A DNA stretch of 64,000 bases from Paenibacillus dendritiformis (GTDB lineage: Bacteria > Bacillota > Bacilli > Paenibacillales > Paenibacillaceae), in NCBI RefSeq assembly GCF_015845845.1, contig NZ_LDIG01000133.1:1-64000 (forward strand), read 5' to 3'. A program made the position numbers and the translations under genes. The notes under the pieces were generated by a model, which was not told the origin of the DNA, searched no databases, and saw only the letters and a program-made list of their open reading frames with translations. Within the stretch, counting starts at the first letter, position 1; the number at the start of each line of letters is the position of its first letter. Below are positions 26,605 to 36,159 of the stretch, piece after piece.

Positions 26605-27618
26605 TTGAAAAAGTGGGGCAAACAAATCCTGCTGCTTACTTTGGTGGCAGTGATGGCATTCGCGCTGGCGGCATGCGGCGGCAAAAAAGAAGATACCTCG
26701 AACGCGGCCGGCAATACGGGAACAGAATCAACGCAGACGAACACCGCTAACAATACGGAAAATCAAGGCAGCGAGGACAAATTGTCCGGCACGATTGAGA
26801 TCGACGGTTCCAGCACGGTCTATCCGATGACTGAGGCAATTGCGGAAGAATTCGGCAAGGAGCATGGCGATGTCCGCGTCTCCGTAGGAACGTCCGGCAC
26901 GGGCGGCGGCTTCAAGCGGTTCATCGCCGGCGAGACGGCCATCAGCAACGCATCCCGCCCAATCAAGGACAAGGAAGCGGAAGACGCGAAGGCGAACGGC
27001 ATCGAGTATTTGGAATTGACGGTAGCATATGACGGCTTGTCCATCGTCGTGAACAAAGACAATACTTGGGTCGACAAAATCACGCTCGACGAGCTGAAAA
27101 AAATCTATGAGCCGAACTCCAAGGTCAAAACGTGGGCCGACGTGCGGGAAGGCTGGCCGAACGAGGAGATCAAAATCTACTCTCCGGGAGCCGATCATGG
27201 AACATTCGACTATTTCACGGAAGAGATTAACGGCAAGGCGCAAGAAAGCCGCAACGACGGCCAGATTACGTTCAGCGCGGACACCAACGCCATCGTGCAA
27301 GGCGTAGCCGGAGACAAAAATGCGATCGGCTACTTCGGATACTCCTTCTTCGAGGAGAATCAAGACAAACTGAAGCTCGTTCCTGTCGATAACGGAACGG
27401 CGACAGTCGCTCCTACGCTGGAGACGATTAAAGACGGAAGCTACTCGCCATTGTCCCGTCCGCTCCTTATTTACGTAAGCAAGAAGCATTTGGAGAAGCC
27501 GGAAGTGAAGGCTTATGTCGAGTACTACCTGCAGACGGCAGGCAGCATCGCCGAGGAAGTCGGATATGTGCCGCTGCCGCAAGAGAAATATGACGAGCAG
27601 TTGAACCAGTTGAAGTAA
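26605..27618 (+). CDS. pstS: Phosphate ABC transporter substrate-binding lipoprotein PstS
   Basis: A 337-residue lipoprotein that captures phosphate at the outer membrane face. The signal peptide ends in the lipobox ALAACGG; a low-complexity Asn/Thr/Glu linker follows to about residue 52; the binding domain shows [34 protein letters not shown] and SNASRPIK, the phosphate-contacting motifs. AAAGGAGTGAATTCACTT precedes the ATG. It is first in pstS-pstC-pstA-pstB-phoU and is driven by a Pho-box promoter. A hairpin between pstS and pstC could lower expression of the downstream genes relative to the binding protein. Confidence 0.96.
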   Translation: MKKWGKQILLLTLVAVMAFALAACGGKKEDTSNAAGNTGTESTQTNTANNTENQGSEDKLSGTIEIDGSSTVYPMTEAIAEEFGKEHGDVRVSVGTSGTGGGFKRFIAGETAISNASRPIKDKEAEDAKANGIEYLELTVAYDGLSIVVNKDNTWVDKITLDELKKIYEPNSKVKTWADVREGWPNEEIKIYSPGADHGTFDYFTEEINGKAQESRNDGQITFSADTNAIVQGVAGDKNAIGYFGYSFFEENQDKLKLVPVDNGTATVAPTLETIKDGSYSPLSRPLLIYVSKKHLEKPEVKAYVEYYLQTAGSIAEEVGYVPLPQEKYDEQLNQLK

Positions 27619-27661
27619 TCGCAGGAATTCGGACGCAGCAGTCATACACGATGATGAACGT

Positions 27662-27702
27662 GTGATGTCTCTTCTCCTCATGAATTAGGGACATCACATT
27701 TT
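27662..27702 (+). terminator. Hairpin between pstS and pstC (attenuator candidate)
   Basis: GTGATGTC (27662-27669) pairs with GACATCAC (27690-27697), followed by ATTTTC. The short stem and long loop suggest partial termination, consistent with more PstS than permease. Confidence 0.5.
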
Positions 27703-27755
27703 CATAGCGTGATTGTTAACGAATTGTAAATGAAGCTAAAAGTGAGGTTAAGCAT

Positions 27756-28682
27756 ATGCAGGCGAATGTCCCGCAACAAGAAGCGAAGCTGACGTTCCGT
27801 AACCGCAGAATGCATTTGTCGGACAAAATCGTGCCGGTGCTGCTGTTCCTGTGCGCGGCCGTCTCGGTTCTGACGACGATAGGCATCGTCTATACGTTAT
27901 TCTCGGAGACATGGAACTTCTTCTCCCGCGTCAACATCGCCGACTTCCTGTTCGGCACCCGATGGAGCCCGCTCATTCAGCCGAAGGAGTTCGGCATTCT
28001 GCCGCTTATCGGAGGGACGCTGCTGGTTACGCTCATCGCTTGTCTGGTCGCTATCCCGATCGGACTGGCTAGCGCCATCTATCTGAGCGAATACGCGCCG
28101 GATCGCGTCCGCAAGATCGTCAAGCCGGTTCTGGAAGTGTTGGCTGGCGTGCCAACCATTGTATACGGCTATTTCGCCCTCACCTTCGTCACGCCGATCA
28201 TCCGGGAGATCTTCCCGAGCACAGGCGTGTTCAATGCGCTCAGCGCCGGAATCGTCGTCGGCATCATGATTATCCCGATGGTCTCCTCCCTGAGCGAGGA
28301 CGCGATGACGGCGGTGCCGCGCAGCCTGCGTCACGGGGCTTACGCCCTCGGGGCCACGCGCTTCGAGGTGGCGCTGAAGATTGTCGTGCCGGCCGCATTA
28401 TCCGGCATCGTCTCCTCCGCCGTGCTGGCCTTCTCGCGGGCCATCGGCGAGACGATGATCGTGACGGTAGCCGCAGGGGCGACCCCGCAGCTGACGTTCA
28501 ATCCGCTGGAGAGCATTCAGACGATGACGGCGTATATCGTGCAGGTCAGCTTGGGCGACACGCCGCATGGATCCATTGAATACGGCACGATTTTCGCTGT
28601 CGGCATGACGCTGTTCATCATTACGTTTCTGCTTAATATATTGGCGCTTTGGGTTGCACGCCGGTTTAGGGAGGAGTATTGA
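27756..28682 (+). CDS. pstC: Phosphate ABC transporter permease PstC
   Basis: A 308-residue inner-membrane permease. An N-terminal membrane segment ([21 protein letters not shown]) is followed by five more; the MetI-like core has [29 protein letters not shown] and the ATPase-contacting EAA-type loop [29 protein letters not shown]. Normal length. It follows pstS by 138 bases and precedes pstA by three bases, so translation of the two is probably coupled. TTGTTAACGAATTGTAAATGAA just upstream weakly resembles an extra PhoP site. Confidence 0.95.
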   Translation: MQANVPQQEAKLTFRNRRMHLSDKIVPVLLFLCAAVSVLTTIGIVYTLFSETWNFFSRVNIADFLFGTRWSPLIQPKEFGILPLIGGTLLVTLIACLVAIPIGLASAIYLSEYAPDRVRKIVKPVLEVLAGVPTIVYGYFALTFVTPIIREIFPSTGVFNALSAGIVVGIMIIPMVSSLSEDAMTAVPRSLRHGAYALGATRFEVALKIVVPAALSGIVSSAVLAFSRAIGETMIVTVAAGATPQLTFNPLESIQTMTAYIVQVSLGDTPHGSIEYGTIFAVGMTLFIITFLLNILALWVARRFREEY

Positions 28683-28685
28683 CAG

Positions 28686-29561
28686 ATGGCGATGTTACAA
28701 GACGCGAACCGCAAGCAGATCAGCACCCGGCGGAAAATCGATTTTTGCCTGCACATTCTTTTTGTTATTGCTACCTTGATCGGAATCGTGGCGCTGATGG
28801 CGCTGCTCGTAAACATTATGATGGACGGTTTGTCGCGGCTCAATGCCGATTTGTTCACGAACTACCCGTCCCGCCGGCCTGCCGCCGCGGGGATGAAGTC
28901 GGCGATCGTCGGATCGATTTATATGGTGCTCATCATGGCGCCCATCTCATTCATTCTTGGCGTAGGAGCGGCAATCTATCTGGAAGAATACGCGAAAAAG
29001 AACGCTCTTACCCGGTTCATCCAGTTGAATATCAGCACATTGGCGGGGGTTCCGTCCATCGTGTACGGGATTCTCGGGCTTACGATTTTCGTGCGCGGCA
29101 TGGCGCTTGACCGCAGCCTGCTCTCCGGAGCGCTCACGATGACCTTGCTCGTGCTGCCGATCATTATCGTATCCGCCCAAGAAGCGATTCGCGCGGTTCC
29201 GAAGACGCGGCGCGACGCTTCGTTCGCGCTTGGCGCGACCAAATGGCAGACGGTCTCCCGTTCGGTCATGCCATCGGCCATCTCCGGCATACTGACCGGG
29301 GTTATCCTGGCATTGTCCCGGGCAATCGGCGAGACTGCGCCGCTCGTGATGATCGGCGCCCTGACGTTCGTGGCCTTTCTTCCGAACAGCATTTTGGATC
29401 AGTTCACCGTTATGCCGATCCAGATTTTCAACTGGGTATCGCGGCCGCAGCTGGCGTTCCATGAGTTGGCCGCAGCGGGCATCATCGTGCTGCTGGCGCT
29501 GCTCATCGTGATGAACCTGTCAGCCGTGCTGCTCCGCAACAAATATCAGAATAACAGATAA
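28686..29561 (+). CDS. pstA: Phosphate ABC transporter permease PstA
   Basis: The second permease subunit, 291 residues, six membrane segments. The first is ILFVIATLIGIVALMALLVNI; the core contains SAIVGSIYMVLIMAPISFILGVGAAIYLEEYA, and the EAA loop AVPKTRRDASFALGATKWQT contacts PstB. GGAGG at the end of pstC serves as its ribosome-binding site. It pairs with PstC to form the phosphate channel. Confidence 0.95.
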   Translation: MAMLQDANRKQISTRRKIDFCLHILFVIATLIGIVALMALLVNIMMDGLSRLNADLFTNYPSRRPAAAGMKSAIVGSIYMVLIMAPISFILGVGAAIYLEEYAKKNALTRFIQLNISTLAGVPSIVYGILGLTIFVRGMALDRSLLSGALTMTLLVLPIIIVSAQEAIRAVPKTRRDASFALGATKWQTVSRSVMPSAISGILTGVILALSRAIGETAPLVMIGALTFVAFLPNSILDQFTVMPIQIFNWVSRPQLAFHELAAAGIIVLLALLIVMNLSAVLLRNKYQNNR

Positions 29562-29573
29562 GGAGACGATCGT

Positions 29574-30377
29574 ATGACGACGGCGGCGATAACGAAGAAT
29601 CCGGCAACAACCGTAACGGATCTGAAGCCTATCATTAATATCGACAGCCTGAACTTGTATTACGGCACCTACCACGCGCTCAAGAACGTATCGATGACGA
29701 TTCCCGAGAAGGCGGTCACCGCGTTCATCGGCCCTTCCGGCTGCGGCAAGTCGACGCTGCTCCGGACGCTGAACCGGATGAATGACATGATAGCCGGCAC
29801 GCGCATCGAGGGTCGGGTAGAGATTGCCGGGACTAATATTTACAGCAATGAAGTCGATGTGGAGACGCTGCGCAAAAAAGTGGGCATGGTCTTCCAGCAG
29901 CCGAACCCTTTTCCGAAATCGATATATGACAATATTGCATACGGCCCGCGGCTCCATGGCATTCGCAACAAGGCGAAGCTGGATGAGATCGTCGAGCAGA
30001 GCCTGCGTTCCGCCGTGCTGTGGGATGAAGTGAAGGACTATTTGAAGCGGTCGGCATTCAGTCTGTCCGGGGGGCAGCAGCAGCGCCTCTGCATCGCGCG
30101 CGCGTTGGCGGTCAACCCCGAGATTCTGCTGATGGATGAAGCGACATCCGCGCTGGATCCGATCTCGACGCTGAAGATCGAAGAGCTGGTACAGGAACTG
30201 AAGCATCAATATACGATTGTCATGGTTACGCACAATATGCACCAAGCCGCCCGCGTATCGGATCAGACCGTCTTTTTCCTCAATGGGGAAGTAGTGGAGT
30301 TCGATCAGACGGAGACGCTGTTCTCCAATCCGAGCGACAAGCGGACGGAAGATTATATTACGGGACGATTCGGCTAA
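29574..30377 (+). CDS. pstB: Phosphate ABC transporter ATP-binding protein PstB
   Basis: The 267-residue ATPase of the phosphate importer. Walker A is [19 protein letters not shown], the Q-loop [20 protein letters not shown], the signature [20 protein letters not shown], Walker [14 protein letters not shown], and the switch histidine [11 protein letters not shown]. The specific PstB insertion [18 protein letters not shown] is present. AAGGAGACGATCGT precedes the ATG. It ends 18 bases before phoU. Confidence 0.97.
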   Translation: MTTAAITKNPATTVTDLKPIINIDSLNLYYGTYHALKNVSMTIPEKAVTAFIGPSGCGKSTLLRTLNRMNDMIAGTRIEGRVEIAGTNIYSNEVDVETLRKKVGMVFQQPNPFPKSIYDNIAYGPRLHGIRNKAKLDEIVEQSLRSAVLWDEVKDYLKRSAFSLSGGQQQRLCIARALAVNPEILLMDEATSALDPISTLKIEELVQELKHQYTIVMVTHNMHQAARVSDQTVFFLNGEVVEFDQTETLFSNPSDKRTEDYITGRFG

Positions 30378-30395
30378 AAAGGAGAGGATACCAGG

Positions 30396-31055
30396 ATGAT
30401 TAAGCGCAGGGAATTCGATCTGGGGCTGGATGAGCTCAGCCGTCTGCTCGAACAAATGGGCAGTCATGTGGAGCGCGCGCTGTTCGAATCGATAGAATCG
30501 TTGAAGACGATGGACGCGGAGCGCGCCCGGGCAATCATTAACGAGGATCCGGCTCTGAACCGGATGGAGGATGATATTATCGAGCTGGGCTCGAAGCTGA
30601 TTTTGACGCAGCAGCCGGTCGCCAAAGATCTGCGGCGCATCCTTGTCGCCTTCCGCATCTCCAGCGATCTGGAGCGGATGGGGGATCTGTCGATCGACAT
30701 CGCCAAGGTCGTGCTGCGGATGGAAGGCCAGACGCTGATGAAGCCGCTTATCGACCTTCCGCGCATGGCGGAGATTGTCCAGCAGATGATTACCGATTCG
30801 ATTCGGGCTTACGTCCAGGAAGACATCGATCTGGCCTACAAAATGGCGAAGGACGATGATCAAGTCGATCAGCTGTACAGCCAAATCTTCCGCGAACTGC
30901 TCAGCTACGTGCTTGAAAATCCGCACAATGCCTCCCAGGCGATGCTGCTCACCTTCGTCGGCCGCTATATCGAACGGATTGCCGACCATGCCACCAATAT
31001 CGGCGAGTCGGTCGTCTATCTCGTCACCAACGAACGTCCCGATCTGAATAGTTGA
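30396..31055 (+). CDS. phoU: Phosphate transport regulator PhoU
   Basis: A 219-residue, all-helical two-repeat protein that modulates the Pst transporter and signalling to the Pho two-component system. Each repeat carries the metal-binding signature: ERMGDLSIDIAKVVLRM in the first and ERIADHATNIGESVVYL in the second. GGAGAGGATACCAGG precedes the ATG. It is the last gene of the pst operon and a terminator follows at once. Confidence 0.95.
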   Translation: MIKRREFDLGLDELSRLLEQMGSHVERALFESIESLKTMDAERARAIINEDPALNRMEDDIIELGSKLILTQQPVAKDLRRILVAFRISSDLERMGDLSIDIAKVVLRMEGQTLMKPLIDLPRMAEIVQQMITDSIRAYVQEDIDLAYKMAKDDDQVDQLYSQIFRELLSYVLENPHNASQAMLLTFVGRYIERIADHATNIGESVVYLVTNERPDLNS

Positions 31056-31071
31056 TGCCCTCTTGCTGGAA

Positions 31072-31101
31072 CCGTCCGGAGCTGAATCCGGGCGGTTTTT
31101 C
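31072..31101 (+). terminator. Terminator of the pst-phoU operon
   Basis: CCGTCCGGA (31072-31080), GCTGAA loop, TCCGGGCGG (31087-31095) with one G-T pair, then TTTTTC. Confidence 0.85.
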
Positions 31102-31110
31102 TATGTGCTC

Positions 31111-31591
31111 CGTCTTATGCAGATCATCCTCGCGGCTCAGAAAATCGTGCTTGAATCGCCTTTTTCTCGTTATCCCTTCGGCGCAGAAAGCCCGGTCGAA
31201 TCCGTATCTGTAGCGCCCTATGCACATTATCCCAACCGCGCAGGAAAGCAAGCCGAATGGTCTCTGCCGTGCGCTATACACATTATCCCATCAGCCCATG
31301 AAAGCAAACCGAATCCATATCTGCCGCACCTTACGCTCGTTAATCCTTCGGCTCAGGAAACTGAATCGAACCTGCATCAGTCCCGTTCTCTACTCATTAT
31401 CATTATCCTCACGGCGCAGGAAATCGTGCCGAGTTCGCATCTGTACCGTCTTATGCCCAGTATCCCCATACCGCAGGTGAGGGAGATTAAGAATAACTGG
31501 AACAGAAGACTTGCTTAATGGCGGAATGGTTAAAAGGGGGTTAATGGGTGAATAGACGGACCTGAGCCGCTGGGAGATTGGCCATAAGGCG
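31111..31591. repeat. Intergenic repeat cluster B (same family as cluster A)
   Basis: Seven forward units of about 57 bases begin near 31111, 31157, 31213, 31269, 31326, 31385 and 31447. Typical units read GCGCCCTATGCACATTATCC, then CAACCGCGCAGGAAAGCAAG or close variants, followed by a less conserved GAATCC-ATCTG-C tail. One copy in the opposite orientation lies at 31561-31591 (CCTGAGCCGCTGGGAGATTG, then GCCATAAGGCG). No gene is supported in the 690 bases between phoU and polA. Confidence 0.75.
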
Positions 31592-31614
31592 TTGGCAAGC
31601 CAACCTGACCTATA

Positions 31615-31660
31615 AAGATCGGAAGTTAATGTAAGTGAATCCCATTTGGCTTCCGATCTT
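31615..31660 (+). other. Inverted repeat upstream of polA
   Basis: AAGATCGGAAG (31615-31625) and CTTCCGATCTT (31650-31660) form a perfect 11-bp stem around a 24-base loop, about 85 bases before the polA start. No T tract follows. It may be the terminator of an unseen transcript through the repeats, or a regulatory site. Confidence 0.4.
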
Positions 31661-31743
31661 CGGGCCGCGTTCATATTCGATTTCCTATTCGGGTTCGCGC
31701 TATGCTATCATGAAAACATGAGACGGGATTGAGGTGTTTATTA

Positions 31744-34413
31744 ATGAAGGAAAAATGGATCGTAATCGACGGCAACAGCATTATTTACCGTGCTTTTTTT
31801 GCGATGCCGCCATTGTCGAACTCACTAGGTTTGCATACCAATGCCGTATTCGGCTTTACGCAGATGCTGCTTCGCATTTTGGAGGAGGAGCAGCCGACTC
31901 ATATGCTGGTCGCGTTTGACGCGGGCAAGGAGACGTTCCGTCACGGAGACTATCAGGAGTACAAGGGCGGCCGCGAAAAGACGCCGCCGGAGCTGTCCGA
32001 GCAGTTTCCGCTTCTGAAGGAGCTGTTGACGGCGATGGGCATCGCTCATTTTGAGCTGGAGGGGTACGAGGCGGATGATATCATCGGCACGATGACCCGC
32101 CAGGCGGATGAAGCGGGACAGACGATGTATGTCGTCACCGGCGACAAGGACATGCTTCAGCTCGCTTCCGGGCACGTGTCCGTGCTGCTTACGCGGAAGG
32201 GCGTGACGGAGGTAGAGAAGTATACTCCGGCCGAGATAGAGGAGAAGTACGGGTTGAGGCCGGAACAGATTATCGATCTGAAAGGATTGATGGGAGACAC
32301 CTCTGATAATATCCCGGGCGTTCCGGGGATTGGAGAGAAGACGGCGTTGAAGCTGCTGCATCAGTATGCGAGCGTCGAGAGCGTGCTGGAGCATGTGGAC
32401 GAGCTGAAGGGCAAGATGAAGGAGAATCTGGTCAACCATGCGGAAGATGCCCGGATGAGCAAGAGGCTGGCCACCATTTTCCGGGAGGTTCCGCTTGATC
32501 TGCCGCCGGAGCAGATGAAGTTCGACGGCTTGAAGGCCGAGACGCTGCCGGCTCTCCGCAAGCTTGAGTTCAGGTCCGTTATCGAGCGGCTTGAAAAAGC
32601 CGGTGTCGGCGGGGAAGCGAAGCCTGCGGCCGTCGATGAATCGCTCTCTGCGGAGCGTCTCAATGTCCGTCTGGCCGGAGAAAGCGGATGGGACGGGCTA
32701 AATGAGACGCTCGCCGCGGCTGACGTGCTGATTGTGGAAGCCCATGGCGATAATCCGCATCAGGCGGAGCTCATCGGCCTGCTCGTCGGGACAGAGGAAG
32801 AGAGCTGGTATGTGACGGCAGATGAACTGCAGAGCGAAGAGGCGGCCGAGCTGCGTGCGTGGCTTGGAGACGTTCAGCGTCCAAAAAGCGGCTATGATCT
32901 CCACTATAACGAGCTGGTGCTTCATTGGGCGGGAGTTCCGCTGGAAGGAGCCGTCTTCGACGTCCATCTTGCAGCCTATCTCCTTAATCCGGAGGATGCT
33001 TCGGCTACGCTGCAGTCCGTGGCGGTGAAGTACGGCCTGCCGTCCTCCCAGGATAATGACGCCGTATACGGCAAAGGCGCCAAATTCAAGGTGCCGGAGA
33101 AGACGGTCGTCGCGCAGCATGCGGCGCGCAAGGCGAAGCTCGTCCGGCTGCTGAAGCCGGTGATGGAGAAGGCGCTGGAAGAGCAGGAGATGAATCGGCT
33201 CTTCTATGATCTCGAGCTGCCGCTATCCAAGGTATTGGCACAGATGGAGAAGACGGGCATTCGGGTGAACAAGCAGAGTCTTCACGACTTGGGCACGAAC
33301 TTCAAGCAGCAGATCGAGGAAACGATGGCGCGAATCTACGAGCTGGCCGGTACGGAATTCAACATCGGATCGCCGAAGCAGTTGGGCGAGATTCTGTTCG
33401 ATAAGCTGGGCTTGCCGGTCGTCAAGAAGACGAAGACGGGATATTCGACCGATGCCGAGGTGCTGGAAAAGCTCGAGCCGTACCATGACATCATTCCGCT
33501 GATCTTGCTCTACCGGCAGATGACCAAGCTGCAGTCTACCTACATTGAAGGGCTGCTGAAGGAAGTGCGCGAGAGCACAGGCAAGGTGCATACGTATTAC
33601 CGTCAGACGATTGCGGCGACGGGGCGTCTGAGCAGCCAGTATCCGAATCTTCAGAATATTCCGATCCGCCTCGAGGAAGGGCGGCAAATCCGCCAGGCAT
33701 TCGTGCCTTCGGAGCCGGGCTGGCACATTGTCGCGGCCGACTATTCTCAGATCGAGCTTCGGGTCCTGGCCCATATCTCTGGCGACGACAAGCTGAAAGA
33801 AGCGTTCATCCACGATATGGACATTCATACGAAGACGGCGATGGACGTATTCGGCGTCTCCGCCGACCAGGTCGACTCCAATATGCGCCGTCAGGCGAAG
33901 GCCGTCAACTTTGGCATCGTCTACGGCATCAGCGACTACGGGCTATCCCAGAACCTGCATATTACGCGGAAGGAAGCCGCCGCGTTCATCGATCAATACT
34001 TCCATGTGTTCCGCGGCGTGCGCCAATATATGGACGATATCGTCAAGCAGGCGCGCCAGGACGGCTACGTCACGACGCTGCTCGAGCGCAGACGATATCT
34101 CAAAGATATCAACGCATCGAACTACAATCTTCGTTCGTTCGCGGAACGGACGGCGATGAATACGCCGATCCAGGGAACTGCCGCGGATATTATCAAGCTG
34201 GCGATGGTGCAGATGGATGCCAAGATGAAGGAGCTCGGCTTGAAGAGCCGGATGCTGCTTCAGGTGCATGACGAATTGGTGTTCGAGGTGCCGGAGGATG
34301 AAGTGGACACGATGAAGAAGCTGGTGCCGGAAGTCATGGAAGCGGCTTTGAAGCTCGATGTGCCGCTTCGCGCCGATGTCAGCTCCGGGAGCAATTGGTA
34401 CGAAGCGAAGTAA
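31744..34413 (+). CDS. polA: DNA polymerase I
   Basis: Repair and Okazaki-fragment processing polymerase, 889 residues. The N-terminal 5'-3' exonuclease runs to about 290 (MLVAFDAGKETFRHGDYQEYKGGR split among VAFDAGKETFRH, GYEADDIIGTM, GDTSDNIPGVPGIGEKTA). The middle 3'-5' exonuclease fold lacks the catalytic acidic pair (it reads ADVLIVEAHGDN), as in Bacillus PolA, so proofreading is not expected. The polymerase domain has motif A DYSQIELRVLAHIS, RRQAKAVNFGIVYGIS and motif C QVHDELVFEV. ATG 31744 follows GAGGTG at seven bases. It heads polA-mutM-ytaF-coaE, an arrangement shared with Bacillus. Confidence 0.97.
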   Translation: MKEKWIVIDGNSIIYRAFFAMPPLSNSLGLHTNAVFGFTQMLLRILEEEQPTHMLVAFDAGKETFRHGDYQEYKGGREKTPPELSEQFPLLKELLTAMGIAHFELEGYEADDIIGTMTRQADEAGQTMYVVTGDKDMLQLASGHVSVLLTRKGVTEVEKYTPAEIEEKYGLRPEQIIDLKGLMGDTSDNIPGVPGIGEKTALKLLHQYASVESVLEHVDELKGKMKENLVNHAEDARMSKRLATIFREVPLDLPPEQMKFDGLKAETLPALRKLEFRSVIERLEKAGVGGEAKPAAVDESLSAERLNVRLAGESGWDGLNETLAAADVLIVEAHGDNPHQAELIGLLVGTEEESWYVTADELQSEEAAELRAWLGDVQRPKSGYDLHYNELVLHWAGVPLEGAVFDVHLAAYLLNPEDASATLQSVAVKYGLPSSQDNDAVYGKGAKFKVPEKTVVAQHAARKAKLVRLLKPVMEKALEEQEMNRLFYDLELPLSKVLAQMEKTGIRVNKQSLHDLGTNFKQQIEETMARIYELAGTEFNIGSPKQLGEILFDKLGLPVVKKTKTGYSTDAEVLEKLEPYHDIIPLILLYRQMTKLQSTYIEGLLKEVRESTGKVHTYYRQTIAATGRLSSQYPNLQNIPIRLEEGRQIRQAFVPSEPGWHIVAADYSQIELRVLAHISGDDKLKEAFIHDMDIHTKTAMDVFGVSADQVDSNMRRQAKAVNFGIVYGISDYGLSQNLHITRKEAAAFIDQYFHVFRGVRQYMDDIVKQARQDGYVTTLLERRRYLKDINASNYNLRSFAERTAMNTPIQGTAADIIKLAMVQMDAKMKELGLKSRMLLQVHDELVFEVPEDEVDTMKKLVPEVMEAALKLDVPLRADVSSGSNWYEAK

Positions 34414-34476
34414 ATCGAGACCAGTACTCCGCAGGAGGACAATATTCGGTATAATGGACAACGAGAGGTGATTGAC

Positions 34477-35319
34477 ATGCCGGAATTGCCGGAAGTGGAG
34501 ACTGTCAAAAGGACATTAAATACGCTGGTGGCGGGAAAGACGATCGAGCGGGTGACCGTTACGCTCCCCCGCATCATCCAGCGTCCTGCGAATATAGAAG
34601 AGTTCTGCGACGCATTGAGCGGACATACGATTGAACAAGTGGAGCGGCGGGGCAAGTTTCTCCGCATTTTGCTGAACGGGCTGACGCTGGTGTCCCATCT
34701 GCGGATGGAAGGGCGCTATGGCCTGTTCCAGGCAGGAGAGTCGGTGGAGAAGCATACCCACGTCATCTTCCATCTGACGGACGGCAGCGAACTGCGGTAC
34801 AAGGACGTGCGCCAGTTCGGCACGATGCATCTGTTCCGGCGCGAGGAGGAATGGGGCATGCCGCCGCTGCAGAAGCTGGGAGTGGAGCCGCTCTCGGATC
34901 AGTTCACGCCCGAAGTGCTGACCGCTTTGCTGCGCAAGCGCCGCAGCTTTATTAAACCGGTGCTTCTCAATCAGCATGTCGTGGCAGGCATCGGGAATAT
35001 CTATGTGGATGAAGCGTTGTTCCGGGCAGGCATTCATCCGCAGCGGCCGGCGGACGAGCTGACCGACGCGGAATGCGTCCGCTTGCACGAAGCGATTGTC
35101 GCAACGTTGACCGAGGCGGTCGAGGCCGGAGGTTCCTCGATCAAATCCTATGTGAACGGACAGGGCGAGATGGGCATGTTCCAGCATCAGCTTCAAATGT
35201 ACGGGCGTCAAGGCGAGCCGTGCATCCGCTGCGGCCAGATTATTGAAAAAAGCGTCGTCGGCGGCAGAGGCACGCATTATTGCCCGCGCTGCCAGAAGCA
35301 TACCCAACGCTCCAATTAG
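34477..35319 (+). CDS. mutM: Formamidopyrimidine-DNA glycosylase (Fpg)
   Basis: Removes oxidised purines such as 8-oxoguanine and nicks the abasic site. The 280-residue protein begins MPELPEVETVKRTL, giving the catalytic N-terminal proline (after Met removal) and Glu; the conserved lysine lies in ERRGKFLRI, the helix-two-turn-helix around NQHVVAGIGNIYVDEALF, and the C-terminal zinc finger has CIRCGQ and CPRCQ. ATG 34477 follows GAGAGGTG. It lies 63 bases after polA in a repair operon. Confidence 0.97.
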   Translation: MPELPEVETVKRTLNTLVAGKTIERVTVTLPRIIQRPANIEEFCDALSGHTIEQVERRGKFLRILLNGLTLVSHLRMEGRYGLFQAGESVEKHTHVIFHLTDGSELRYKDVRQFGTMHLFRREEEWGMPPLQKLGVEPLSDQFTPEVLTALLRKRRSFIKPVLLNQHVVAGIGNIYVDEALFRAGIHPQRPADELTDAECVRLHEAIVATLTEAVEAGGSSIKSYVNGQGEMGMFQHQLQMYGRQGEPCIRCGQIIEKSVVGGRGTHYCPRCQKHTQRSN

Positions 35320-35418
35320 CATTCACCCCTCTCCGCTGTTGCCCATATGATGGGATATACCGGCGGGAAGCCCGCGCCTTGGCGCGGCCGGTTCTCGCCG
35401 AGCAGGGAGGGAAATGCG

Positions 35419-36129
35419 ATGCTAATCCAAGCAGCGTCCATGTTCGTCTTGGCTTTTGCGTTGAGCCTTGACAGCTTCGGAGTCGGAATGACTTACGGTC
35501 TGCGCCGCGTGCGTATTCCGATATTTTCGATCGTAATCATTTCGATATGCTCCGGAATGTTCATCTGGCTGTCGATGCAGGCCGGAGGGCTCCTGGTGCG
35601 GTACGTATCTCCGGTCGCCGCGCAGTGGACCGGATCGGTTATCCTGATAGCGATCGGGGCCTGGGCGATCATCCAACTCCTTCGCAAAAAGGAGGATCCG
35701 CCGGAAGCCGGCCGATGCCGGGGCGGCGGCATGAAGCCGATTCCTCCCCAGGAGCTGAAGAAATGGATCGGCCGGGCGGAATCGAAGCCGCTCATCCGCA
35801 TCCAGCTGCGCCGTCTCGGCTTAGTCATTCAAATATTGAAGACGCCTTCCGCTGCCGATATCGATCGCTCGGGAAGCATCAGCGCCGCCGAAGCGGCATG
35901 GCTCGGAGCCGCGCTGTCGCTTGATGCGTTCGGCGCAGGGATCGGGGCATCCCTGCTTGGCTATCCGTCGTTGCTGACGGCGCTTGTGATCGCTTTATTC
36001 AGCGGCGCTTTCTTGCGGGCAGGCATGCATCTGGGAATGAGGTTCTCGCATCAGCGCTGGATTCAGAGAATATCATTTCTGCCAGGTTTGTTGTTAATGT
36101 TGATGGGGATGCTAAAATTGATAACCTAA
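35419..36129 (+). CDS. ytaF: Sporulation membrane protein YtaF (MntP-like)
   Basis: A 236-residue membrane protein of the YtaF family, related to the MntP manganese exporters and made during sporulation in Bacillus; its substrate is not established. Each half starts with the pattern ALSLDSFGVGMTYGL or ALSLDAFGAGIGASL, the aspartates typical of this superfamily. Between the halves (about residues 147-158) is DIDRSGSISAAE, a perfect 12-residue EF-hand-type calcium loop. ATG 35419 has GGGAGG eight bases ahead. The gene lies between mutM and coaE as in Bacillus. Confidence 0.9.
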   Translation: MLIQAASMFVLAFALSLDSFGVGMTYGLRRVRIPIFSIVIISICSGMFIWLSMQAGGLLVRYVSPVAAQWTGSVILIAIGAWAIIQLLRKKEDPPEAGRCRGGGMKPIPPQELKKWIGRAESKPLIRIQLRRLGLVIQILKTPSAADIDRSGSISAAEAAWLGAALSLDAFGAGIGASLLGYPSLLTALVIALFSGAFLRAGMHLGMRFSHQRWIQRISFLPGLLLMLMGMLKLIT

Positions 36130-36159
36130 TGTAAGCAGGCAAATAAATGAGGTGAAGGC

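Noticed and set aside
27715-27735. TTGTTAACGAATTGTAAATGAA before pstC as a further Pho box
   Set aside because: The two halves only weakly match TTnACA; pstC is already within the pst operon, so I mention it only in the pstC entry.
31616-31625. AGATCGGAAG resembles the start of a sequencing adapter
   Set aside because: The match stops after ten bases and is part of a perfect inverted repeat, so adapter contamination is unlikely.
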